From positions 79,498,477-79,562,476 of the forward strand of contig NC_073306.1 of NCBI RefSeq assembly GCF_027595985.1: DNA of 64,000 nucleotides, written 5' to 3'. Position 1 is the first letter of the stretch. Each line of letters starts with the position of its first letter. A program made the translations under genes and the position numbers. The stretch is from Sorex araneus (lineage: Eukaryota; Chordata; Mammalia; Eulipotyphla; Soricidae). Below, piece by piece: positions 45,421 to 56,569 of this stretch. Under the pieces are notes generated by a model, which had not been told where the DNA came from, searched no databases, and saw only the letters and a list, made by a program, of their open reading frames with translations.

Positions 45421-48409
45421 AATTCATCCCGCACCACTCAGACTGGCAGAGACCTTCCAAATTCAGGCAGAAGGATGAGAGGGGCCAAGTCCCCTTCTGG
45501 GTTCATCTCAGCACCCGAGACACCTGACCCGAGTTTCCCAGACAAGCGACCTATGACACAACCCCTTCTCCCAAACCACACAACTCTATCTCAGTCCCAC
45601 ACACTGATTGCCTAACTCAGAACTGGGGGCGTCCATCCTATCCGAAAATGGAAGAAAGGGGTCCTGGGCTCTGGCTTGGTAACCCAACCCCAGGGAAAGA
45701 AGGCCATAGAGAGGACTGGAGTTGGCCAAGGAAGCAGCCTAGACTGATACCCAGTGGGAGATTCTGGAACCTGGATCCATTCTCACAGAGTCCTGGAGGT
45801 GAACCCTGGAGTAGTCCCCACTCGGCTACTTAGTCATCCTCTAGCCACAAGCCAGCTCTCTCTTCTAGTGACTCTCAGCTTGTGAAGAAAATGTCAGTTC
45901 CCTTGAGGGCTGGGCCCTGCCCCTGACCATGCTCTGCAACAGTGAAAACAGTCTCTTTTCAACAGGCTGATTTCAAACAGCAGCACCTGGGTTTCTACAA
46001 AACCATGCCACTTTTCTTCCAGTATATTTTTATAACCATGTGCTTTAGAAGGAAGTAAAGTTTCCTTCGCCCTGGGGAGAGCTTTTCCAAATATTTTTAG
46101 AAAGTTAAAAATATAACAAAACAAACTACTCACAGCCTCCTGTTTAAAGATGGGAGGTGGGATTCAGCAGACTCCTGGGGAAGGGTAGCCTAGACAGGAG
46201 TCAGATGGCAGGAAAGGAGGGAGGGGGGAGTTTGGTTGGAGGATAAGTGGGATTTTTTTTCTTTCTCTTTCTTTTTTTTCTTTCTTTCTTCCACAGCAGA
46301 GGAAATTGGCTGTCTAATTTTCTGTCTTGTAGGCTTTCATTTTTTAAAGAGTGGAGCAAAAACTAAACTGATATGAGCTGGTAGGTATACTTGCTGGAGG
46401 CGGAGGCAGGCAAGCAATCATTATTTGATGGTGACTCACTGAAAACATTACCTTGAGCCATAGCCAGGGCATGAACATCTTCACACTCACTACAGATTTG
46501 TGCTAGGTTTGCTGGGACCCAGAAGCTTGGGGTGGGAAAATCAAGGGACTTGGGGGTTGTTTGATGATCTCTGAAACAGGTTGTGTAACTGTGTTTCCTT
46601 AGCAAGCAAAGATTGCACTGAAAGTTCTTGTGTTGCCATACCCAGCTTAATTAACTAAAGGAGCCATCCAAATGGAGTCTAGCTGTTAGCAATCCTTCAG
46701 ATACCAGCTCAAAGTAGGGAGGAGGGAATAAATCTCTGGGGCAGGATGTCTTTTGGGCCTCCAAACTAACTCCAGGTCTCTCATTCAAAAAGACTTTTCC
46801 TTGCTGTCTTGTTTCTTGCTTTCCAGAAAATCTGCCGTTGCACCCGCCCCCTAAACATTTTGCTACCCCTCAAACTTTGGTATAAAGATGGAAGAAACTA
46901 GATTGTGGGTAATGATGGGTTATTCATTTTACTTTTAAGAAGTAGATTGGGATATCTGGATAGAAGAGTGTCTACAGAAGTATACAGTACTGCTGAAGAA
47001 AGGAGAGAAGAGAAAGGACTCCCTCACTTCTTTTCTGGGACAATAGCCCCCTCCAACATTTCAAGCTGCCAACTTCTATGCAACAAAAGGTTACCAAACA
47101 AAATCAGAAGGAGAATTGGCATTTTGGTGGCACAGTTTGGGAGTGAAAGGAAACAAAACTTTGAGAAAAGCAAATCTGAAGCACCGGGATGGATCTAGAG
47201 TAATTGCTAGCAGCACTTACTAAAAACTAAAGAGATAATAAGAAGTCAAGCATGCAGAAGTAGTACTTTCCTTTCACTAGCCACCTATGAAGTTCAAGTT
47301 CATCCCTGACTATAAGGGGACAGCCGACAACTTTCTTGGCACAGTGATCACTGGCAGGCTGCTAAGAGCTGCTGGGTGCTGTAACTGGTTTGTATTTGCA
47401 GATGTCTTGAATTTTTCCCCCAAATGGGACTGAGGGTTTCTTTGTAAAGAACTGAGGGTGTATAAACTCTGGTGAATTTTCAGATCCCAATCGTGTCCAA
47501 AGTTGACCAGCCAGCCCCAGAGCCAATGCAGACAGAAGATGTAGCATCTTCAAGTCTTGGAAAGTGCCTTGTGAGGACACACATACCATTTGTGAACTAT
47601 TTAAACATAATTATAAAATCCAGCAGCAGCTGAAATGCAACAAGGAAAGTCCAGGCACCGGGTATCCCCATAATACATAGTTGAATGAGGATACCCAGTT
47701 TCTAGCCCAGTACAACTCAGTGGGAAGAAAAAGAGGTGCAACTCAGACCCTTTTGTTAAACTTAAATAAGACCAAGACCATTTTTAAAGCAAATTGATGA
47801 GATAGAGAAAAATCTGCAAACCACTCTCAACTGGGATGCTGAGAGGTACCTCTTCTTTCCTTCTTCCAGCTCCTACCCGGTACACAAAAATCCCACAGCA
47901 CAGCAAATTTTCAGAAAAATTATTTTAAGTCTACCAAGGTTCTAATATCAGAGACAGAGGGCAAGCTAGGATATGTTCTAGCTATGTCTTTAGCCCTTTG
48001 ACACTATAGTGGGGCAGGGGTGAGGATGGAAATAGATAACTGGGGATGAGCCCAGTAGGGGGTCCATCTGACTCTCTGGCTCCTTAGGAAGTGACCTCCA
48101 TCCAGGCAGAGATTGTAGCCTTCATTCTGTTGCTTTTTGGCATAGTCCTGAGTACTAACCTTGTGAGGATCTTGTTTTGCTAGGATGCTAAGAATATTAA
48201 CACACACTCCTACTGAATGAAGCAAGTCCTCCATGTCCCAATCTTATTCTGGGGTCCCAATCCCATACAGGAACCCGGAGAAGGACGCCTCTACTTTCCC
48301 ACTCCAGCACAGATTATGAGGTCCCACCTGGGCTGGGGGCTGAACACCCATGGGAGAATGAGAAAGACAAGGATCAAAGTCCCGGCGAATGTTGCTTAAC
48401 TAGGCCGAA
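45421..48409. other. Unannotated single-copy stretch
   Basis: About 3 kb with no gene, SINE or L1 recognised. Only a pyrimidine run (46253-46292) and short chance open frames. Confidence 0.6.
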
Positions 48410-48745
48410 CCGAGTCCCTCGGGAGCGGGTCCTAATTGCGTGCCCTGCGGCCTCCAGCTCTCTGCCCGGCCCGAAGCGTCAGCAGCAGAACAGCTGCGAG
48501 GCCCTGGCACCCTCCCGCAGCAGCAGCAGCCGCCGCAGGCCCGCCACCGACCTGCGCTCCCGACCCTCCCGGTCTGGGAGCTGACGGAGAAGAAGGAGCT
48601 GGAGGAGCAGGAGCGGGGCGGCAGCGCAGGCTCAGCTGGGGCCGCCGGTAGGCAGAGATGGCAGAACGTTGGCCGGCCGCTTCGCCGGCTCCGACAGCCT
48701 CCTAGCACTCTCCCGAGGCTGGCGCTGCTGGGAAACCAAGCTCTT
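48410..48745. promoter_or_regulatory. Small GC/CpG-rich block just beyond the BARHL2 3' end
   Basis: GC-rich with CAGCAGCAGCAGCCGCCG near 48517 and GGAGGAGCAGGAG near 48600. Open frames on both strands (163 codons minus, 114 plus) are low-complexity and unrecognised. It could be a distal part of the BARHL2 transcript or a CpG-rich element. Confidence 0.4.
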
Positions 48746-48972
48746 TCAGAGAGCAGGAAATTCACGTTGATACCAAATACATGACCACTGGGAGCTCTGG
48801 GTCCACAGGTCAAGCCCACGGCTTCACAGATTCTGTACCTTCGAACATTCCGGGAGGACAGTTTTTTTCTTCCCCAAACCATGTCATGCATGCCATCAGA
48901 GAATCACAGCACATTCTGCTTTAGTAAAATCAGCTCCCTTTGATTTCACCGCTTGTTTAAAAAAAGATAAAC

Positions 48973-48978
48973 TTTATT
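48973..48978 (-). terminator. BARHL2: poly(A) signal AATAAA, distal
   Basis: A second TTTATT on the plus strand about 50 nt further downstream, followed in gene sense by a run of T. Either or both signals could be used. Confidence 0.5.
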
Positions 48979-48989
48979 TTTGTAATTTT

Positions 48990-49732
48990 CAATCACAAAA
49001 AAATCTATATTTTTGTCTAAGCATTTATTTGACTGAATCAAAAAGGACATGGAAAGAAAAATCATGTTTTACTAACGTATATAAGTGACTCTTTTTTTGG
49101 ACAACATATAATAAATATGATATATCACTTATCATTCTGTCTTTCAAATGTACATTTTTTTTCATATTATGGAGCATGCCACTTTTCCAAAAGAAAAAAA
49201 AAAGGTCATAAGAAATCAGTGCAAAGTTCTCGGTTACCCTCCTCTTTTCTCTGGGGGAGACAATGTCCACAGTCATGCCCTGCGCCTCCAAAGTAGAGAC
49301 TGTGGGTCCCCAGACCCTTCTCTCCGCGGGGCGCTGTCCTCTCTGCGCCTTCTTCCTTCCCTCCTGCCCCTCCCTCCGCCCCCTTCCTGCGTGTCCTTTA
49401 AGTCACAGCGTAAAAGAACTTGAGGTTTTGTGTGTGTGGGTGTGTTCACTTACTGGTCGCACTTTGTGTGGGGTCAGCGTTCTCGCCAGTCACGCTGCAG
49501 TTGGGGGGGCTTTGCAGTCCTGTCTCTGAGGGTTTGGGGAGTGGGCGAACAGAGGGCGGGCTCCTTTGGGGGGTGCCCACCGCCTGGGGATGGGCGTCTT
49601 CTTCTTGCATTTCTCTGCCTCCCGCGTCGGTGCTTCCGACGGCCCGGCTGCGGGACAGGAGGGGCGGGCGGCTGTCCGGGCTGGGCCGGGGGCAGCGGGG
49701 CGGGGGAGGGGCGACGCTGGGCGGCTCGTTCC
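48990..49732 (-). other. BARHL2: BARHL2 3' untranslated region (predicted)
   Basis: Runs from the stop codon to the predicted cleavage site. The last 250 nt are AT-rich with a GC-rich part before them. The end is set by the poly(A) signals near 49029 and 48978; no transcript data are available, so it is approximate. Confidence 0.6.
49024..49029 (-). terminator. BARHL2: poly(A) signal AATAAA, proximal
   Basis: Plus strand TTTATT, so AATAAA on the gene strand, about 700 nt after the stop. A T-rich then TG-containing stretch follows about 20-35 nt downstream in the gene sense, as expected of a downstream element. Confidence 0.6.
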
Positions 49733-50045
49733 TCACCGGGGGTGCGGGGTGCCCGGGATGGGATTGGACAAGGGATTCAGGGCCGGCTGTCCCCCCGGGC
49801 CCAGGCCGTGGATGAGCACGCGGGGCACCAGGGGCCGCTGTAGCTGGGGGTGGGGCGCCGGCGGAGTCCGGTACATGCTGCTGTACATGGCCGCGGCCGC
49901 GGCAGCCGCCGTGGTGCTGTCCATGCTGCCCAGCAGGCTCGGGTGGTAGAAATACGGCGACGGAAACATCCTCTGCAGGGCCGAGTAGTTCCCAGCCTCG
50001 GCCAGCAGCTCCAGGCCCACCGCCGTCTGCCGCTTCCACTTGGTC
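49733..50045 (-). CDS. BARHL2: BARHL2 exon 3 coding part
   Basis: 313 nt of coding sequence after the acceptor TTTCCTCCCCCCCAG|GACC at 50046. It finishes the homeodomain (TKWKRQT), then [10 protein letters not shown], an aromatic FPSPYFYHP segment, the alanine run and the Pro-rich C-terminus ending GTPHPR. The stop TGA is the complement of 49733-49735. No frameshift or internal stop. Confidence 0.96.
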
Positions 50046-52173
50046 CTGGGGGGGAGGAAATACACAGGTATGCGCGACGCTGGCTGCCGTAGGGGCGCCT
50101 GCCGTTGGGACACCTGCCCCAACCCCTTCTTCTCGGCCTTTTCGCCTTCTCTTCCTGCCCGGGGATCTCAAGGGCCCAAAGAGCTCTATCCTTAATTCAC
50201 AGCCTACCCCCACCCCCTGCCCCCAGCCTTGCTCACACAAAGCCCTAAATAGAGTCAGTTTTGTCAGTGACACCCTGGACACCTGAGACCTCACTCAAAT
50301 GTAACCTGGCCAGATTTGACCCCTCTTCCTGCCCCTGATCTGCTGTTCCCCTTCCTTAGGCTACTTCCTAAAACTTTCCAGGAAGCCAACCTAGGCCACT
50401 CTAGATGCTCCCTCCTCTAATTTCTTCTCGGACTGTGTCCCTGAGGAGCCCCCCACCTCCAAGTCAATTCCAGTGCCTGCTCTCTGCCCTCCTCCTTCCT
50501 GCAGGCCCAGTGAGAAGAAACCTGAAACAAAGGGACACGGGGGTCGTGGGGCATCTGGCCCCAATCCCTCTCAGTCCCCAAGGCTGAGAGGCACAGGCCT
50601 GGCGGAGCAGACCCCAGGCAGCAGGGCTTACAGAAGGCCTGTGTGGAGGTTGCAGAATGGAATCTGTTGGAGGGAGAGCTCTCCCAAGGGGACAGTACCT
50701 CGGGGCCATTGGGGGGGGGGTGGAATTGCTTTTCAAGATATTTTCTCCTCTGGGAGATCGTAACAATTAAAACCTGTGATCAGCTTTTCCTGGCCACCTC
50801 CCCCCAGTCCCCCATACACCCTCCAGAAAGGGAGGAGTGACTGTGTGCTCAATTCCCTCGCCAAGGACCCAGGGCTGGTGGGCCTTCATGCAACAGCTCC
50901 AGCCAAATTAATAAACATGTCGTCCGTTTTAAATTGGCTACAAATGACACTAATGTTTTCCGACAGAATTAGGGTGGCCGAAGCCGTATGTAATGAGACA
51001 GAAAATTATGGTAAAGATGACAACTGAATGGGCATTTCCAACTGCACTTATGGATGATTAAAACACAAACGAGACCAGTGGAGGGGAAGAGAACATGGAG
51101 ACGGGGAGACAACCACCAAGCCCGCAAACAGCATAATCTCGGCTTCCAATGTCTGTTTGGCTTTATAGTTCAGGGGTCTGTAAGTATTACCAGTTCCTTT
51201 CTTAATTTTCTTTCAGGCAAAGCAGCATTCAAGGCTGAATGTGAGGTGGCCCTCACAGGGGACATATCTCCCAGGCCTGACCATTGGCCAGCTGCCTGAT
51301 CCTCCAGCTGGAATCTTGGGCTGCCAACCGGCCTCTCCCCACTGCCTGGAAGGCCACCGGAAGGCCATCTAAGCGGGTTGCTGGGGCAGCTCTGCAGACT
51401 ATGTATGAAAGGGCCAGGCTGGCTGGCTGGCTAGACATTCCAAACCAGCCTGGGGCAGGCCCATGGGGTGTACTTCCTAGACTCTAGGGGCATAAGTGTC
51501 AGCTGCACGGATGTCTCAATCTGAGAAGGTGTGGGTGGCTTGATTGATTTGGGGGAAAAAAGAGTGGAATTTTGCTACTTGGGTTTAAGGGGGAAAGTAG
51601 TCTCTGAAGAAACTCAGAAGTGCAACACTGTCCCCAGGTTCTTCTCTTCGTGGGGGTGTGGCTAATCCCTGCTCAGAGGGCAGCTCCCAGCACCCACCCT
51701 ATGCCCTCTGATTCCAGTCACAGAGAGAAGAACGTAGGTGAGAGGCCAGGTAACTGCAGCTCTCCCCCTGCACCCCCACCCCCGTTCTCATCCCCCTTAC
51801 CTGCGGTTTTGGTACCAGGTCTTGACCTGGGTGTCAGTGAGGTTGAGCGCAGCCGCCAGGTCCATGCGGTCCTGCACACTCAGGTACTTCTGCCGCTCAA
51901 AGCTCCTTTCCAGCTGATTAAGTTGGTGGTCAGAGAAAGCTGTGCGGGCTTTTCGAGGCTTTTTGGCCCTCACTGGGGGACTCTCTCGGCTACTCGTAAT
52001 CTCCCGGTCGCCTTCTTCCTTTGTTCCTACAATAGAAACCCAGACACAGCCATAAGTGAGTCTGGGATGGGGAGAGGTGGCTGTCTTCTTTGCACAGACA
52101 ATTCCACAATCCCAAACCAGCCACTGCACTGGGACTGGGGGCAGGGGGTAGGGGCTTCATTCTGCTGCCCTCC

Positions 52174-52259
<86 letters not shown>

Positions 52260-54649
52260 GACTACGACATTAGTATGGAGGAAGAGGGCCAAATTCTTAC
52301 TGGTGAGTGTGGGTCTCCTCCACAGTTCCCAAAAGGATTCTTAAAAGGTTTCTCTGATCATCTTAGCATTAGAAGTTAAAAAGGGGGATAAGTACTTGAA
52401 ATAAAGGGTCCTTTTGTTCTTGTTTCCTTAACTGGGGAGAAATCCTGCCCAGTTTGCTTGATTGTTTTCATTCTGTTTTCTCTGACTGGGGAATTCTTAA
52501 AAGATCTTTGTGCTCTTTTCTTTCTTTCTTTCTTTTTTTGGAGTGTGTGTGTGGAGGGTGGGGGGAGGCACAATTTTTATTTTATTTTTGTTTGCCGAAA
52601 ACCACAGGTATTTGGTTTCTCTTTTTGGATGCACTTGGGGAATATTGGAGTCAAGCTCTCTGCAGTTCCTTGCATAAGGTCTTTCAAATCTTCAGAAAGA
52701 AGATATCGTCCAGACGCTGAGCTGAGCTCAGAATCACTGAGTCCATTCAGGTGACAGCCCAGAGATTTCCGGATTCTATTTGTCAACTTTGGTTTTTCCC
52801 TGAAATGCTGGGAAATCGATATGTCAATCCCTCTCTGTTTGTACCCGTTTTTGCTCTGCTCCTTGATCTTCCCTGCAGGAAGAACAATAATCTCTCTAAT
52901 TGACCCACTGGGGAGGTTGGTGCACAAAAAAATCGCCAGCCCAGACTGTACATCTGTTTTGGGCGCTATTATGCTAATGCTATAATAGTAAAATGAGGTG
53001 CCAATATCCTACCTTCCAGACAGCACACATCTTTCCCAGAGATGGCAAATATTAATCAAAGTAGTAATAATAATGATAATAATAAGCTTATCAGTAAAGG
53101 GGGAAAGATTCTCCTGTACATTAAAATTGTTTTACCATGCAAAGAGAAGAACAATTCTTATGAAATTCTCCAAAGGAAAAATGGAAAAAGAGTTAAAGGA
53201 TAATTTCAACTGCCACCTTCTCATTTCTACAAAATAGAACAATTTTATCTCCCAAAATTTTACTTTCACAAATGCTACCTCCCACTTATGACTAAGGAGC
53301 CAAAAATCCTACTACAATGTGGATGTTCACATGAGATAAACAGGATGTTTAAAGAAACTGATTGTGAATACGGACTTTCTTGGATTAATCATGATTTTCT
53401 TAAAGTTGGTTTGTTCATCCACTCTGAAAATTTTCATTCATTAAATCTGAGCATTCCTGTGATGGTATTTGGCATTCCTGTGGTGGTGGTGGTGGGGAAG
53501 ATGGCATGAAATAATTCACATTAAAGAATAAACACCACATTGTGACACCCCCCACACACACACACTCACACACCACCATCACCACCATTACTGCCACCAC
53601 CACGCTTGATAGCTAAGCCAGTTTTCTCTCCCACTCCCCCCAGTGCTACTTCTCTAGGTCTCAGACAGAAAAAAAATTTCTCAAGTTCTGTCCTAGAACT
53701 GAGTAACGGATTCCCCTGTAGGAGCACCGCCATCCCCTTCCTAACCGATTAAAACTGAGTGAAATAAAGGAAGGTGCTGAATGACGGTGAGGGTTGAGCG
53801 GTAGAAATAGACAATAAAAAGAACTTGGGATGAATCCCCACTCCACACTCCCTCCACACTGTAGCTTTGGACGGCAGAACCATCGCCAGGGAAGCTCCGG
53901 GGCATCACTCCGGCTGAGAATCTCGAGCGCCTGCTGGGGGAAAAGGGGGTGGGGATGGGGGGGAGACGGGAAACCCGAGGCGGGGGATGCTAGATAAGGA
54001 AGCCGGCCTCGGCGTGAGACTCACCGTGGCATTTGATGTCGCCCTGGGCATCTTCCCGCTTGTCAAGTTTGGTTTTACCTTCCTCCTGCTCGAGCTTGGG
54101 CCTGAAGCTCTCGTGCGCTGCGTTGCTCTCTTGCTTCGGGGTGGGGTGTGGAGAGGAGACGCTGGTGCTGTAGGGTGCACACGCCGCCAGAGGTTTGCAG
54201 TCGCCCAAGATGTCCTTGATTAAAAAAGAAGAGGTGGAAGTCCTGGGGGCTGAGGCGGCCGAGCCGAGCTGCTGGGCCGCCGGAGGCGGCTGGGGCGCCG
54301 ACGGCGGCGGTTGCTGTTGGGGCGAAGGCTGCAAACTTTGCGTGGGGGCCGCGGCGCACGGCGGTGGCTGCGGGCCGTGGTGGAGGTGGTGGTGATGCTG
54401 GGGCCCATCTGCGACCAGAGGCGGCTCCGGGGGCTCCATGGTGACCGAGATGGGAGAAGAAGGCGCAGTTCCTACGGTATCAATCTCTGAGCAGGGCGAC
54501 GGAGTGGCCTGACTCCTAAAATCCGCGGTCCTGGGCTCGCCGAGCGGGCGGAAATCTCCATTCATCATGCCGGGGCTGCCCGAACTGGCACTGGACAAAA
54601 TCGTGTCTATTCCAAAACTCGACCCGCTGGCCCCTTCCATTGTTGTCAT
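49733..54649 (-). CDS. BARHL2: BARHL2, BarH-like homeobox transcription factor 2 (3 exons, 387 aa)
   Basis: Joining 54649-54025, 52026-51801 and 50045-49733 gives 1164 nt, 387 codons plus TGA, the length I recall for mammalian BARHL2. Both introns have GT/AG ends and the frame stays open. Order in the protein: first FIL/eh1-like motif FGIDTIL (12-18), Ser/Thr/Pro region, His run (85-88), Pro/Gln-rich stretch (94-127), second FIL motif FLIKDIL (142-148), charged linker, homeodomain about 232-291, seven alanines (330-336), Pro-rich tail. The homeodomain has Thr47 and Tyr49 (KTWYQN), typical of the Bar class. Family knowledge: a nuclear DNA-binding factor recruiting Groucho/TLE corepressors through FIL motifs; it specifies dI1 spinal interneurons, retinal amacrine and ganglion cells and diencephalic domains. 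BARHL1 is excluded because its N-terminus differs (it begins MQRSNGFGIDSIL). The start chosen is the family start, [13 protein letters not shown]. Confidence 0.97.
50046..51800 (-). other. BARHL2: BARHL2 intron 2
   Basis: 1755 nt, GTAAGG to CCCAG. No transposon copies seen. The stretch about 50890-51060 stands out as an AT-rich, TAAT-containing block within GC-richer intron DNA. The rest shows nothing I can name. Confidence 0.9.
50890..51060. promoter_or_regulatory. Candidate intronic regulatory element in BARHL2 intron 2
   Basis: An AT-rich block with ATTAATAA, TAATG, GAATTAG and TAATGAGA in a GC-richer, repeat-free intron. It resembles conserved noncoding elements of developmental genes; conservation is inferred from texture, not measured. 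Confidence 0.4.
51801..52026 (-). CDS. BARHL2: BARHL2 exon 2 (most of the homeodomain)
   Basis: 226 nt. The acceptor TCTATTGTAG|GAAC is at 52027 and the donor CGCAG|GTAAGG starts the intron at 51800. It encodes the end of Gly209 through the first two bases of Arg284, that is homeodomain positions 1-53. The recognition helix carries Gln50 and Asn51. Splitting the homeodomain after helix 3 residue 53 is how the Bar-like genes I know are built. Confidence 0.96.
52177..52256. repeat. (AG)40 perfect dinucleotide tract in BARHL2 intron 1
   Basis: 80 uninterrupted bases of AG on the plus strand, so CU-rich in BARHL2 pre-mRNA, 150-229 nt upstream of the exon 2 acceptor. Confidence 0.97.
52925..53120. 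promoter_or_regulatory. Candidate intronic regulatory element in BARHL2 intron 1
   Basis: Contains TATTATGCTAATGC (ATGCTAAT is close to an octamer/POU site) and ATTAATC, followed by an AATAAT-rich run. The texture is that of a homeodomain/POU-bound element. Confidence 0.35.
54025..54649 (-). CDS. BARHL2: BARHL2 exon 1 coding part
   Basis: Encodes residues 1-208 plus the first base of Gly209. The ATG is the complement of 54647-54649. It holds both FIL motifs and the His and Pro/Gln-rich segments. The donor reads CACG|GTGAGT, intron starting at 54024. Reading on past the donor gives an unrelated run ending in a stop at 53990, so the splice is needed to reach the homeodomain. Confidence 0.96.
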
Positions 54650-55449
54650 TTCTACATGAGGTCCACGCCACTCCGCCGCTCAGCAGCCAGCCCAAGCAAA
54701 GGAAGCTACCGATCGTAAAACAAAACAAAACACTCGGCAAGGTTGTCGCCGCGTTAAAAAAAAAAAAATACAAAACCACAAATAAAGTGGGGCGGGAGGC
54801 TAGGAGGGATTATCGGGAGGTGGCAATCGGTGGGCACGTTCGACACAACTTTTCTCTTTTCCTTTTTCTTTTTGTTTCCTTATAGAAAAAAAAGTAGGGG
54901 TGGGGAGGAAGAAAGGCCGGGGGATGGGAGGGGAAGCCAGAAAAAAAATTGTTGGCAACACCGAGCGTAAGCTCCGAGAACGACCTCGCACGTGGGGCGG
55001 CGGTGACTGCTCTGGGGACCCAGGCGAAGGTGCAGGCGGCAAAAGGGGGCCCCGACGCCACCGCCGCCGCCGGGATCTGCCCACAGCCTGGCACCCAGCT
55101 GCAGCTGCGGCGGCGGACGTGGCAGCTAGAGACGTCCGCGGAGCCCGGGTGGCCGCGCACCTTCGGAGCTCCCGGGTGACTCCTCGAGGTATCTGCCGCG
55201 CGCCACTCGGTCACCCCACAGCCTAGTTTCTGAACTTTCTGGGAAAGTTGTGGCTCAGACGCCGCCACCGCGGTCGCGGTGACACTAGAAAGAGGAGAAA
55301 GAAGAGGAGGAGGAGGAGGAGGTGGTGGAAAAGAAGAAGCAGGTGCAGGCGGAGCAGACGGCGGAGACGAGGCGCCGAGCGACTCCGGCCGCAGCCGGGC
55401 GCGATCGCTTGTAATCCGGCTTCTTGCGGGCGGCGCCGACCCCCTCCCG

Positions 55450-55457
55450 TGACGTCA
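55450..55457. promoter_or_regulatory. CRE palindrome TGACGTCA
   Basis: A perfect cAMP-response element within GTGACGTCAC, about 800 nt upstream of the BARHL2 ATG inside the CpG-rich block. CREB/ATF factors bind this 8-mer; occupancy is not shown by sequence. Confidence 0.65.
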
Positions 55458-55536
55458 CGGCCACTGCCGCTGCTCCCCGCGCCGCGCCGGGCCCGCGCCC
55501 CAGCCGCCCAGGCCGCGCGCCGGGTCCTGCGCCCCC

Positions 55537-55585
55537 ATTGGCCGCGGCCGCACGAACGAACGACGCCGACGTGCCCGGAGCCAAT
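55537..55585. promoter_or_regulatory. Pair of CCAAT boxes in opposite orientation
   Basis: ATTGG at 55537-55541 (CCAAT in the gene sense) and CCAAT at 55581-55585 on the plus strand, 40 nt apart, both in GC-rich flanks. NF-Y-type sites in opposed orientation fit a core or bidirectional promoter. Confidence 0.45.
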
Positions 55586-56314
55586 CGGTGCGCGGCTCTG
55601 CAACCCGTCAGCGAGCGCGGCTCCGGCTTCGCTGCTCTTTTGAGAACTCGCTGGTCCCTTTGCCTGCAACCCAAAGCCCAATACCTAGCGCCTGCGTCGG
55701 TCCGGGTGTGCACAATCACGCGCGAGGGGCAAAGCCAGAGAGGGACGCGAGCCGAGGAAGACTAGAGGAGCGAACCACTTGCGCCGGGGGAGGGGCGTGG
55801 GAAGAACACGCAAATGGGCGATAACGATCTGGCGTTCATTTACGAAGTCCGAAGAAGGAGGGAAAGAGGACAGGAGGGGGAAAGGAATTTTCTTGACTTA
55901 CCTTTAGACTCCTGCGCTTGAATAGTCCGGGGACACTGGGAGCAGAGGGAAAACCCCGAAGGAAAGCCCTGGAGAGCGTGTCAACTCCAGCAGCCAGTAC
56001 TCTGGGGCCAGCAGATTTAGTGCTCTGATTTCTCACACACACACGCCACCCCCGAATTGCCCAGACCCACCTAAGCGGCCCGCACCTGGGAAGGGACGAA
56101 ATGGGGTCCGCTTGCACCGTGGCTGGAAGGTCCTGATGCACAAAACCCGTTGCCCGAGCGGATCTAATCAGAGCCGGTGCTGGAAGGAATGCTTGAGCTG
56201 ACTCTTTCTTCCAAGCCGGACAAAGAGTGTCCCAAGTCGAGCGAGACGCCGTGTTCTCCACTGGCCACGGTTCCCTTTCGCTGGCCTGGGACTGGGGGGG
56301 GGGGGTGGATGCAG

Positions 56315-56404
<90 letters not shown>
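56315..56404. repeat. (CT)n tract upstream of BARHL2
   Basis: About 90 bases of CT with one TT interruption, preceded by a 13-base G run. It lies about 1.7 kb upstream of the ATG and reads GA in the gene sense. Confidence 0.96.
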
Positions 56405-56408
<4 letters not shown>

Positions 56409-56569
56409 CCCACCCTTAGAAAGGAGACTGTCACTGCTGTGGGTGCACTTGGGACCTGGAGAAAGACGTGGCTGCGACGCCTCGTCAGAGGGCATCAACT
56501 TGCATTATTTTCTCCCGGACGTCTCCAACCTGTCTCTTGTTGAATGTCAGAGTAATGGGAAGTGCCAGT

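Larger units (their letters stand above)
52027..54024 (-). other. BARHL2: BARHL2 intron 1
   Basis: 1998 nt with canonical ends. It contains a perfect 80-nt AG/CT dinucleotide tract (52177-52256), an AT-rich homeobox-site-like stretch (about 52925-53120), and GTG and CA/CCA short repeats (53478-53600). I see no SINE or L1. Confidence 0.9.
53880..55780 (-). promoter_or_regulatory. BARHL2: BARHL2 promoter and 5' CpG-rich region
   Basis: CpG dinucleotides and GC boxes are dense over exon 1 and about 1.1 kb upstream of its ATG. This is a typical CpG-island promoter for a developmental regulator. A weak TATA-like CTATAAG lies in gene sense at 54880-54886, about 230 nt before the ATG. The start site cannot be fixed from sequence alone. 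Confidence 0.75.

Noticed and set aside
48400..48891. 163-codon minus-strand frame beyond BARHL2
   Set aside because: Ser/Cys/Gly-rich low complexity from CpG-rich DNA; no recognisable family.
51620..52273. 217-codon plus-strand frame ending in an RE dipeptide run
   Set aside because: Antisense of BARHL2 exon 2 plus the AG tract.
55223..55719. Several 130-150 codon frames upstream of BARHL2
   Set aside because: Arg/Ala/Pro-rich by-products of the CpG island; they lie in the promoter and 5' UTR.
55836..56498. 220-codon frame with RE repeats
   Set aside because: Produced by the CT/GA tract; no conserved domain.
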